A stretch of 6,227 bases of DNA, from assembly GCA_018238825.1 (NCBI GenBank), contig JABCSP010000133.1, positions 1 through 6,227 of the forward strand, read 5' to 3'. Both the position numbers and the translations under genes were made by a program. The notes under the pieces are model-generated. The model saw nothing but the letters and a program-made list of their open reading frames with translations. It was not told where the DNA came from and did no database searches. Origin of the DNA: Candidatus Thorarchaeota archaeon. Its GTDB lineage: Archaea; Asgardarchaeota; Thorarchaeia; Thorarchaeales; Thorarchaeaceae. The first letter of the stretch is position 1. Each line of letters starts with the position of its first letter. Positions 1 through 5,262 of the stretch are shown one piece after another.

Positions 1-2
1 CG

Positions 3-131
3 GTCTTCAAACAGTATATCCATAATGATACTGCAAACAAGCAAGCTCTTGAGAAAATTTATACTAATACTATGAAGATTGAGAGTTTGATCGAAGTAAT
101 TCAATTCATGAATAAAGTTCAACCAATTTAA
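3..131 (+). CDS. C-terminal fragment of an unidentified protein, possibly a histidine-kinase-like dimerisation helix (partial, 5' end outside window)
   Basis: One frame is open from the left edge to a TAA at 129-131 and gives the last 42 residues of a protein; the other two + frames hit stops by positions 24 and 75. The visible part is almost wholly helical and amphipathic. Its core (ALEKIYTNTMKIESLIEVI) resembles the second helix of histidine-kinase dimerisation domains, where a pattern like 'L..I..N...IE.LI' is common. If so, the protein stops right after that helix and has no ATPase domain, because the next gene begins converging seven bases later. That reading is inference from a short stretch; it could equally be the end of any helical protein. 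The open frame itself is well supported, the function is not. Confidence 0.5.
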   Translation, partial: VFKQYIHNDTANKQALEKIYTNTMKIESLIEVIQFMNKVQPI

Positions 132-138
132 GGATAGG

Positions 139-1581
139 TCACTCTTTCTTCTCAACATTATCTCTGTGGACGAGTGTAGTGCCATCAACGACCCAAGCAA
201 TACCTAGAGTTTGGAATTCTTCTGCCCATTTCATTACAATAGCAGGTGCAACGCCTAGAGCCCTAGCTATCTCACGTATGGCCATTTCACCATGTTCCTC
301 AACCATCAGATACGCCTTAGTTTTCTCGGTACTATCCATCAGACCCATATATCCATCAATAGTATCTTGAGCACGTGTCAATTTGACTTTGTTTTCCTCA
401 TGATCAACAGTAATTCGTTCAAGACTTGCTGTTGTTCGTTCTAATTCGGTCTTGATTCTTTCAAGTTCTCGTGCCTTGTCACCAGACTCGAATGAGCGAA
501 CTCGGGCCCTGAGTTCTTCCATCTCTGCGAGTCTTGCTCCAGTAGAACTCATCTCTTCTTCCAGTTGACGGATTTTTGTCTTGAGGTCACCAATTTCAAC
601 TTCTTTCCTGGAGATATCTCCGTGAAATTCAGTAGATTTCAATTCTGAGGCGTCAGCTCGAGCTTCTACTTCTTTGATCTTCTCATCTTGAACTTCCTTG
701 AAGGCTTCAAGGGATTTTACGTTCTGTTTGAGTTCAATAAGAACATCTTGGTCTATTTTGGGAGCTGCTTGGAAACCCATTAGAGTGTCTTCAAGGTCAT
801 CGTTTCGAACTTTGAATTCTGCTACGCTCTTCCTTAGTTCATCATTCTCTTTTAGACGATTCTCAAGTTTCTGGTTTTCCAAACTAAGTTCATGCTTAAT
901 CTCGTCGAGATTGCGCTCGAGATTCTTCAGCTTTTCCTCGATCTCTTTTGGAACCTCTATTCTTGGTTTCATCCCAACTTTTGTGGATAAGTGTTCGATC
1001 TCGGTAGTAGCCCTCTGAGTATAATCATCCATATCGCCTTTCAGTTTAGAAAACTCTTCGAATGTAAGTTTCATTGATTCTTTCATACCATCAGTTATGT
1101 CGCGCATTTTTTCAAGAATCGGAGTGGACATACCTGTAGTTAGAGAATCCTCAATCGTAGTAAATTCATTCTCGACAATATCTTTGATTACAGTATCAAT
1201 GAACACAGATTGCAAATTCGTCTTTGCCTTGCGTTTGCTTTGCGATACAATATCACTTCGCATACTCACAAGATTGCCCTTCAAACCAACAAGGAATGAT
1301 AATACTACTGGAACCAAGTCCCTCTCAATTCTATCGATGGTTCCGTCTACGGTTAGGATATTTCGCTCCAGTAAGGATATACTATCTCGTACTTGCTCAG
1401 AACTAGTTTCCAGCTCCGTACGACGCCGAACCTGTTCTGCTGATTGTACTCTCATCACATCACTCGACATTCGTCCAGAATCAATGAGTTCTTGTCTCAT
1501 TTCATCATCGACGCCTAGTTCTGTAAGAAGACCATCAACAACGCCCTTATCGTCTGCTGTTTTGTCAGGATTCTTCGCCAT
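139..1581 (-). CDS. Long coiled-coil protein with C-terminal winged-helix domain
   Basis: This encodes 480 residues with no signal peptide or clear membrane span, so it is probably cytoplasmic. From the chosen start, residues about 1-65 are charged and mostly helical. Residues about 65-200 are helical with one more hydrophobic stretch (DLVPVVLSFLVGL, about 88-100). Residues about 205-415 form a long coiled coil rich in E, K, L and R, broken near 270-280 by a G/P-containing segment. Residues about 418-473 look like a winged helix-turn-helix: MAIREIARALGVAPAIVMKW fits helix-turn-recognition helix, followed by a beta wing (AWVVDGTTLVHR). The ATG at 1579-1581 is chosen because GAGGT lies six bases upstream (1588-1592 on the complement); an ATG five codons earlier would place that site inside the gene. 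The architecture suggests a DNA-binding or chromosome-associated scaffold, but there is no SMC/Rad50 Walker motif, so it is not an SMC ATPase. The exact family is not recognised. Confidence 0.85.
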   Translation of the reverse strand: MAKNPDKTADDKGVVDGLLTELGVDDEMRQELIDSGRMSSDVMRVQSAEQVRRRTELETSSEQVRDSISLLERNILTVDGTIDRIERDLVPVVLSFLVGLKGNLVSMRSDIVSQSKRKAKTNLQSVFIDTVIKDIVENEFTTIEDSLTTGMSTPILEKMRDITDGMKESMKLTFEEFSKLKGDMDDYTQRATTEIEHLSTKVGMKPRIEVPKEIEEKLKNLERNLDEIKHELSLENQKLENRLKENDELRKSVAEFKVRNDDLEDTLMGFQAAPKIDQDVLIELKQNVKSLEAFKEVQDEKIKEVEARADASELKSTEFHGDISRKEVEIGDLKTKIRQLEEEMSSTGARLAEMEELRARVRSFESGDKARELERIKTELERTTASLERITVDHEENKVKLTRAQDTIDGYMGLMDSTEKTKAYLMVEEHGEMAIREIARALGVAPAIVMKWAEEFQTLGIAWVVDGTTLVHRDNVEKKE

Positions 1582-1587
1582 GCAATA

Positions 1588-1592
1588 ACCTC
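1588..1592 (-). promoter_or_regulatory. Ribosome binding site for the coiled-coil gene
   Basis: GAGGT on the minus strand, six bases before ATG 1581. It decides between this start and an in-frame ATG at 1596, which would overlap the site. The same motif and spacing precede the divergent transglutaminase gene. Confidence 0.7.
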
Positions 1593-1628
1593 GCATACCA
1601 GTACTTTATCCATATAGACGAATGGAAA

Positions 1629-1636
1629 GTATATAC
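1629..1636. promoter_or_regulatory. Palindromic TATA-like element in a divergent promoter region
   Basis: GTATATAC is a perfect 8-bp palindrome between two divergent genes, 48 bp from the coiled-coil start and 66 bp from the transglutaminase start. An archaeal TATA box usually lies about 25 bp before the transcription start. That would give leaders of roughly 20-25 bases leftward and 40 rightward, both long enough to include the GAGGT sites. A second minus-strand candidate is CTATATGG at about 1611-1618. The assignment is inferred from position and base content only. Confidence 0.4.
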
Positions 1637-1690
1637 AACAGACACATAAATCTATTCGCGGAAAGCTCCGAGCATTCCTAGACAGGGATA

Positions 1691-1695
1691 GAGGT
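1691..1695 (+). promoter_or_regulatory. Ribosome binding site for the transglutaminase-like gene
   Basis: GAGGT with a six-base spacer to ATG 1702. It favours that ATG over the adjacent TTG at 1699 and a later in-frame ATG at 1720. Confidence 0.7.
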
Positions 1696-1701
1696 TGTTT
1701 G

Positions 1702-2541
1702 ATGCGCTTACGGATAGATATGCAAGCAGATATTCACAACAGGGGTACGACTAAGTTGAAACGAGGAGTGATGACCTGGCATCTCTTCACAGACTCGGAC
1801 AATCAATTCGTGGAAATGATAGATGTTTTTCCTCCTGCAAAGGTTACTGAAAGAGCAGAGCAGAACATGGTTGCTGTAATCAAAGTTCCAGAGATAAATC
1901 CAGGAGAGAGCTTCTCACCAACGGTCATCCTTCGGATTGACACGACAAGGAGAGATTGGTTAATGGAGCCCCAATCTACCCCTCAACAAATGATTGCACA
2001 GAATAGAGGAACATATTGCGCATTGCAGAAATACTGGGAAATTGATGACGAAATCATACAAAAAATGTCTGAACGCATGGCAGAGAGAACTGGTGATGAT
2101 GAATCATACGCGAGACTAGCCTATGATATCGTTAGAGATACTGTAAAACTAAAGACTCACCTTGATGAAAGAATAGGAGCAGCACGAGCTGTTCGAGAAA
2201 AGGAGGGGGATTGTGATGAACATGCGGACCTGTTCATTGCTCTTCTAAGAACTGTGAAAATTCCGGCCCGAAGGGTTGTTGGTCACTTCTATCGAGGTGG
2301 CAAGACTGAACCAGAACCTCACGCTTGGTCCGAGATTTTCTTAGAGCGTAAGGGATGGATTCCCGTAGATGCGGCCTTAGGCAGCTTTGGAATGCTGAGT
2401 GAGAATTACTTCTCAAGAATAAGAGAAGGTCTTGTTTCCGAAAGACCTACTATAAAACTCAAATGGAGTGGAATTGCCACTGAAGCCCCATCTGTTGAAG
2501 AAGAAGTAAAAATGACCATTCTTGAAAACGGCGAACCCTAG
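1702..2541 (+). CDS. Transglutaminase-like (papain-fold) domain protein, probably cytoplasmic
   Basis: This encodes 279 residues. The first hundred or so are beta-rich, as in the N-terminal sandwich that often precedes archaeal and bacterial transglutaminase-like domains. A helical linker follows, then the catalytic core at about 135-230. All three catalytic residues are visible: Cys171 in GDCDEHADLF, His207 in EPHAWSEIFL and Asp223 in WIPVDAALG. The core is therefore intact and could act as a thiol peptidase, amidase or crosslinking enzyme; the substrate cannot be read from sequence. There is no signal peptide or membrane segment, so it should act inside the cell, unlike many secreted relatives. 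The tail (about 255-279) is acidic and low in order. The gene has its own promoter region shared with the divergent coiled-coil gene, and its TAG stop overlaps the stop of the opposing nuclease gene. Confidence 0.92.
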   Translation: MRLRIDMQADIHNRGTTKLKRGVMTWHLFTDSDNQFVEMIDVFPPAKVTERAEQNMVAVIKVPEINPGESFSPTVILRIDTTRRDWLMEPQSTPQQMIAQNRGTYCALQKYWEIDDEIIQKMSERMAERTGDDESYARLAYDIVRDTVKLKTHLDERIGAARAVREKEGDCDEHADLFIALLRTVKIPARRVVGHFYRGGKTEPEPHAWSEIFLERKGWIPVDAALGSFGMLSENYFSRIREGLVSERPTIKLKWSGIATEAPSVEEEVKMTILENGEP

Positions 2542-3278
2542 AAGTTCATTAGCATACCTGTTTCCTGAAGTTGGACAAACATCTCTGCACCAAAATGCCA
2601 ACAAGAGTGAGTATCAAAAATTGAACAGCTAATTTTCGGTAACAGAGGAGCATCAAGAGCAGCACGCAAAGTCCCAGCTAGATGAATCGCCATCATCTCT
2701 CCATAAGCAGAAACCTGTGGTAATGAATTGAGGAATCTTGTTTTCGTAGATACCAAAGTACCAGGTTTGTAATCAGAAACCTGTATACAGCCATCTACAA
2801 ATCTAACTAGGTCGATATGTCCAGTTATTCTGTAGCGTTCTGACCAAACCGGTACTTCAATAGCAATTGTCTGGGGATCATTATACAGGAACTCTTTGAG
2901 AATTCCATGGTCTGATGAATAACTAAGGTCATTGCGAGAGCGATGATAATCCCGAAGCTTCAGGACAAGATCATCATCAACCTTCTGTGAGATTGCTTCG
3001 GTTCGTTCTAACCGCTTACGAAATCCGACTTTTTTTGCTTTCGACATTTTAGTAAGTCGAAGTCTAGAAGCGCGTGTATAGAACGGATCAGAAAATAGAA
3101 CCTCAGGTATCTTTCCTGCTTGAATGGTCTTCAGATGAGCCCAGAGAGCAGCTAGGTCACCTTTCTTGTTTCCCAGAACTAGATGATTGGACATGTTCCA
3201 CTGAAATGCATACGCAACTCGACCGTGTTGGTAATCCCTTCGTACGATATCATCAGCGTTTGGAGGCATGTCTTTCAC
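2538..3278 (-). CDS. PD-(D/E)XK nuclease superfamily protein (RecB/Cas4-like)
   Basis: This encodes 246 residues from the chosen start. The C-terminal half holds the nuclease signature in the expected order: Glu141 in IAIEVPVW, Asp156 in ITGHIDLVRFVDG, Asp169-x-Lys171 in IQVSDYKPGT, and Gln188/Tyr192 in LPQVSAYGEM, matching the QxxxY motif of RecB and Cas4 nucleases. The N-terminal ~135 residues are basic and helical and are not recognised. Cysteines occur only in the C-terminal half, with none in the N-terminal part, so the four-Cys iron-sulfur cluster of Cas4 or AddB is unlikely. I place the start at GTG 3276-3278 because GAGGT sits five bases upstream. The longest frame begins at TTG 3294-3296, which has only a distant GGTGG, and would swallow this site. 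No helicase or cas gene is adjacent, so a role in repair or defence is inference. Confidence 0.85.
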   Translation of the reverse strand: MKDMPPNADDIVRRDYQHGRVAYAFQWNMSNHLVLGNKKGDLAALWAHLKTIQAGKIPEVLFSDPFYTRASRLRLTKMSKAKKVGFRKRLERTEAISQKVDDDLVLKLRDYHRSRNDLSYSSDHGILKEFLYNDPQTIAIEVPVWSERYRITGHIDLVRFVDGCIQVSDYKPGTLVSTKTRFLNSLPQVSAYGEMMAIHLAGTLRAALDAPLLPKISCSIFDTHSCWHFGAEMFVQLQETGMLMNF

Positions 3279-3283
3279 ATGTA

Positions 3284-3288
3284 ACCTC
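3284..3288 (-). promoter_or_regulatory. Ribosome binding site supporting a GTG start for the nuclease
   Basis: GAGGT on the minus strand, five bases before GTG 3278. The motif matches those before the coiled-coil and transglutaminase genes. If the upstream TTG (3296) were used, the motif would lie inside the coding sequence. Confidence 0.55.
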
Positions 3289-3296
3289 AATTCCAA

Positions 3297-3357
3297 TCTT
3301 TTTAATCCACCGACATTAAGTCCTAACGTTTTTATCTATGAGCACCATTAATCAATT
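3297..3357. promoter_or_regulatory. Divergent promoter region between nuclease and small barrel-like protein
   Basis: This AT-rich spacer must drive both flanking genes. Rightward, TTTTTAATC at about 3299-3307 could be a TATA box giving a leader of around 40 bases. Leftward, GATAAAAACG on the minus strand at about 3328-3337 could serve the nuclease with a leader of around 30 bases. Neither is a strong consensus match, so exact positions are uncertain. Confidence 0.3.
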
Positions 3358-3369
3358 GGTGAAACTAAG

Positions 3370-3666
3370 ATGTCCTATGGATTCATTGTATTCTATCGGT
3401 TTCAACTTATGACTCCAGAGCAAGCAGGCAAAGCGAAGGAATTTTGGGATGAATTCGGAAAAGGAAGCTGGCCTAATCATCTAAAGTTGATAGGGGATTA
3501 CAAACATGCTTGGGGTTCCGATTGGAGTGGTTTTCTTCTAATCGAAACCGAAGACCCACAAAGCTTCTTTGAGTTCTGGCCAATTTTTAGAGATAAAACA
3601 AGATGGTATATTGAAAATACACGCACTATTGTTGCCATCAAGAGAGATGCTAAAGATTGGATGTAG
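3370..3666 (+). CDS. Small protein, likely ferredoxin-like alpha/beta barrel (DUF3303-like)
   Basis: This encodes 98 residues starting at ATG, with GGTGA (3358-3362) seven bases upstream. The order is a beta strand (GFIVFYRFQL, 4-13), a helix (PEQAGKAKEFWDEF, 16-29), strands around LKLIGDYKHAW and SGFLLIETED (38-62), a helix (PQSFFEFWPIFRD, 63-75) and a final strand (RTIVAIKR, 85-92). That beta-alpha-beta-beta-alpha-beta order is the ferredoxin-like fold used by dimeric alpha/beta barrel proteins. The phrase 'ETEDP..F..FW' recalls DUF3303 proteins, which carry a similar 'ETDDP..F' segment. The match is from memory of the pattern and is not certain. No catalytic residues are evident; a small-molecule binding or sensing role is possible. 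It is monocistronic, with a divergent nuclease on the left and a convergent gene on the right. Confidence 0.75.
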   Translation: MSYGFIVFYRFQLMTPEQAGKAKEFWDEFGKGSWPNHLKLIGDYKHAWGSDWSGFLLIETEDPQSFFEFWPIFRDKTRWYIENTRTIVAIKRDAKDWM

Positions 3667-3682
3667 TTCCAAAAGAGTGAGA

Positions 3683-3715
3683 TGAATCGGGAGGACTTTC
3701 ATCCATCCCGAATCA
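3683..3715. terminator. Hairpin between convergent genes, likely terminator for the minus-strand gene
   Basis: An imperfect inverted repeat fills most of the 54-bp gap. TGA-a-TCGGGA-GGA (3683-3695) pairs with TCC-a-TCCCGA-a-TCA (3702-3715) around a six-base loop, with 12 base pairs, one mismatch and one bulged base. On the minus strand the stem is followed by CTCTTTTGG, a short T-rich run, so it best suits termination of the 277-residue gene. The + side is followed by AATTA and has no T run. Termination was not tested; it may instead stabilise both transcript ends. Confidence 0.55.
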
Positions 3716-3720
3716 AATTA

Positions 3721-4554
3721 CTACAGGTTTGCTGCTGTAACCATTTGTTCAATGAGCCAACGAATATCCTTCTCGAGAATTCCATCTTCAGTTCTGAAGA
3801 TTTGGATGGATCCTTTTTGACAATTTATCGCTGTCTTCAATGAAGTGTTGCTGGGGAAAGTCAGAGTGCCGCTGAACATCGCTATTGTACCCTTGTGGAT
3901 TGTTCCGTACACTGTAACTTCCTTCTTGTGTTGGAGGTATTCACCTCGAAAATCAGCGCTCTTCAGACCCTGCGCTGCCACATTAGTATAGACTGCATGT
4001 TCTATGTTTGTATTTTCTTTTGATTTTGCTTCACTTACCTTTATGATTGCACTATAGAATCCCTTTGAACTCTTATTTTCCACTAAATCAAGCGGTTCCA
4101 TAACAGGACCGAAGTCTGAAAACTCGCTGTAGAAGATTCTACGGAATCTCCGAGCCAATCGATCAGAACCTCTAACTTCCACATATTTGGTTAATAGATT
4201 GATCAATATAGTGCCCTTTTCAGTGCTCATATAATACCTAGTCTTTGCTTCGCCATCAGCATAATATCGAATTGGAACTTTGAAGCTTATCTGAAATGCT
4301 GCTCGCATTCTCTTTGCTTTACTCTCAACTTTTGAAAATCCTTCAGTCAATGTCTTCTTTGGAGGAGTGTATTTAATGGCAGATATCTTACTTTCTAGTT
4401 GAGCTATTGTAATCTTGTTAATCTCTAGATGAAAGAGTCTAACAGATTGGCTAGGTCCTGATGGGTCAATTATTCTTGAACTCAAGTTGCTCATCTCACT
4501 GGTTTTTAGGACCGTATGATAACGGACCTTAGTTTCCAGTGGAGTTTTCATCAT
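3721..4554 (-). CDS. Unrecognised 277-residue protein, two beta-rich halves
   Basis: I do not recognise this family. The first two codons are both ATG (4554 and 4551) and an in-frame TGA lies three codons upstream, so the frame cannot extend further; there is no GAGGT, only a weak GATGAGATGA stretch. Residues about 35-80 contain a Lys-rich helix. Residues about 83-150 are beta-rich (FQISFKVPIRYYA, YYMSTEKGTILINL, KYVEVRGS), followed by a basic helix (DRLARRFRRIFYSEF, about 131-145). Residues about 165-277 form a second beta-rich part (ADFRGEYLQHKKEVTVYGTI, IAMFSGTLTFP, GSIQIFRTE) ending in a helix (DIRWLIEQM). There is no signal peptide, membrane helix or obvious catalytic motif. The basic helix and even beta content would suit nucleic-acid or protein binding, but that is a guess. 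Codon texture looks like the neighbours and the frame is intact, so it is probably a real gene. Confidence 0.8.
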   Translation of the reverse strand: MMKTPLETKVRYHTVLKTSEMSNLSSRIIDPSGPSQSVRLFHLEINKITIAQLESKISAIKYTPPKKTLTEGFSKVESKAKRMRAAFQISFKVPIRYYADGEAKTRYYMSTEKGTILINLLTKYVEVRGSDRLARRFRRIFYSEFSDFGPVMEPLDLVENKSSKGFYSAIIKVSEAKSKENTNIEHAVYTNVAAQGLKSADFRGEYLQHKKEVTVYGTIHKGTIAMFSGTLTFPSNTSLKTAINCQKGSIQIFRTEDGILEKDIRWLIEQMVTAANL

Positions 4555-4580
4555 ATAAACTGTTCATCTCATCCAGACAT

Positions 4581-4593
4581 TGTGAGTGTCACA
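4581..4593. repeat. Palindrome TGTGA-gtg-TCACA
   Basis: Perfect 5-bp arms with a three-base spacer, 27-39 bp before the start of the 277-residue gene. The position fits an operator near that gene's transcription start. It resembles CRP half-sites, but the spacing is wrong for CRP. Confidence 0.4.
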
Positions 4594-4596
4594 CGG

Positions 4597-4607
4597 ACGT
4601 ATTACGT
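4597..4607. repeat. Palindrome ACGTA-t-TACGT
   Basis: Perfect 5-bp arms around one central base, only three bases from the TGTGA palindrome. The two may form one composite site. Confidence 0.35.
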
Positions 4608-4635
4608 AGATACCAATCGGGGTATGAAACTAATC

Positions 4636-4671
4636 ATGTTATAGTGAATGCTCAAATTGAAACGATAACAT
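4636..4671. repeat. Inverted repeat ATGTTAT / ATAACAT flanking TCAAATTGA
   Basis: ATGTTAT at 4636-4642 and its reverse complement ATAACAT at 4665-4671 enclose a third small palindrome, TCAA-a-TTGA (4652-4660). Seven-base arms in AT-rich DNA can arise by chance. The right arm runs straight into the 14-bp palindrome that follows. Confidence 0.3.
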
Positions 4672-4683
4672 TTGGCGCCAAAT
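4670..4683. promoter_or_regulatory. 14-bp perfect palindrome ATTTGGCGCCAAAT, candidate operator
   Basis: An uninterrupted 14-bp palindrome with a GC-rich core in an AT-rich spacer. It is roughly central between the divergent starts: 103 bp before the first alg14 codon and 116 bp before the 277-residue gene. This is typical of a dimeric regulator binding site that could control both genes. No regulator is identified. Confidence 0.45.
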
Positions 4684-4785
4684 ATTAGAGAGGATATCAA
4701 ATGAAATACTTCCCCCTCAAAACAAAAGGATGATATTGGAGATAAGAGTTCGAGGCATACGTTCTTGTGAAATATATGGAGAGTA

Positions 4786-5262
4786 TTGGCGAGCTTGAAA
4801 GTCTTATTCGTGCTTGGTTCCGGTGGACATACCACGAGAGGATTGATTCTTAGTAATCAAATTGAAGATGAGAAATTCTTCATTGTACCATGGGAATCAG
4901 AAATCACCAAGCAGAAGGTGGGGAAGAATTACTTCAGCGTCATCTCACCAAGATTTAGAGCAAAAGATAATCGAATTATGACTGTTCTTCGTACCCTCTT
5001 TCTATTTCTTCATAGTCTAATAATCCTATTTTATGTTCGTCCAAATGTCGTAATATCAACAGGTTCTGGACTTACAATTCCCCCCTTTCTTCTCGCCTCA
5101 TTCTTCAGAATAAAGACAATCTATGTAGAAAGTCCTAGTCGGGTCTTCTACCCATCAAAAGCAGGTAAGATCCTTATTGGCAAGACCAGTTTGTGGTTGA
5201 GTAGTTGGCCTGAATTAGCTGAACGCTATGAGGGCGTCGATTACAAGGGGATGATCTTCTGA
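4786..5262 (+). CDS. alg14: Alg14-like subunit of a UDP-sugar (GlcNAc-type) glycosyltransferase
   Basis: This encodes 158 residues. Family marks are the N-terminal strand and glycine loop LFVLGSGGHT (7-16), NVVISTGSG (87-95), TIYVESPSRV (111-120) with SKAGKIL after it, and the C-terminal WPELAERY...YKGMIF. These line up with the human ALG14 phrases YVES..RV, SGKIL and a final Y.G.I. In eukaryotes Alg14 anchors and partners Alg13 to add the second GlcNAc to dolichyl-PP-GlcNAc; bacterial PssD/PssE pairs make exopolysaccharide. Here the N-terminal membrane anchor of eukaryotic Alg14 is absent, and the hydrophobic segment VLRTLFLFLHSLIILFYV (67-84) probably docks on the membrane. The start is TTG 4786 with GGAG four bases upstream; TTG 4795 (protein beginning MKVLFVLG) is an alternative. 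It is followed directly by alg13. The sugar and lipid are inferred. Confidence 0.92.
   Translation: MASLKVLFVLGSGGHTTRGLILSNQIEDEKFFIVPWESEITKQKVGKNYFSVISPRFRAKDNRIMTVLRTLFLFLHSLIILFYVRPNVVISTGSGLTIPPFLLASFFRIKTIYVESPSRVFYPSKAGKILIGKTSLWLSSWPELAERYEGVDYKGMIF

Larger units (their letters stand above)
4555..4785. promoter_or_regulatory. Divergent intergenic region with clustered inverted repeats
   Basis: This 231-bp gap is the longest non-coding stretch and must hold promoters for the 277-residue gene (leftward) and for alg14-alg13 (rightward). It contains several perfect short palindromes, listed separately. TATA-like candidates are CACTATAACA on the minus strand near 4639-4648 and AAATATATGG at 4770-4779 on the plus strand. 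The latter would put transcription near 4797, close to or inside the predicted alg14 start, so a leaderless message or another promoter is possible. I see no tRNA, riboswitch or convincing small gene here; an antisense frame across 4602-4835 overlaps the alg14 start and has no support. Confidence 0.55.

Noticed and set aside
698..1588. Plus-strand open frames opposite the coiled-coil gene
   Set aside because: They are antisense to a clear coiled-coil protein; their Ser/Phe/Arg-rich, low-complexity products are the reverse-complement image of Glu/Lys/Leu codons, and they lack ribosome binding sites.
2538..3278. Cas4 as part of a CRISPR locus
   Set aside because: No repeat-spacer array or other cas gene is seen in the window, and the cysteines needed for the Cas4 cluster are not in place.
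3074..3319. 81-residue plus-strand frame over the nuclease start
   Set aside because: It is antisense to the nuclease N-terminus and crosses its promoter region, with no start signal or family resemblance.
4581..4593. CRP-type binding site
   Set aside because: The arms TGTGA and TCACA match CRP half-sites, but the spacer is three bases rather than six, and CRP is not expected in this kind of archaeon.
4602..4835. 77-residue minus-strand frame across the intergenic region and the alg14 start
   Set aside because: It overlaps the alg14 N-terminus, covers the palindromes, and has no ribosome binding site or recognisable sequence.
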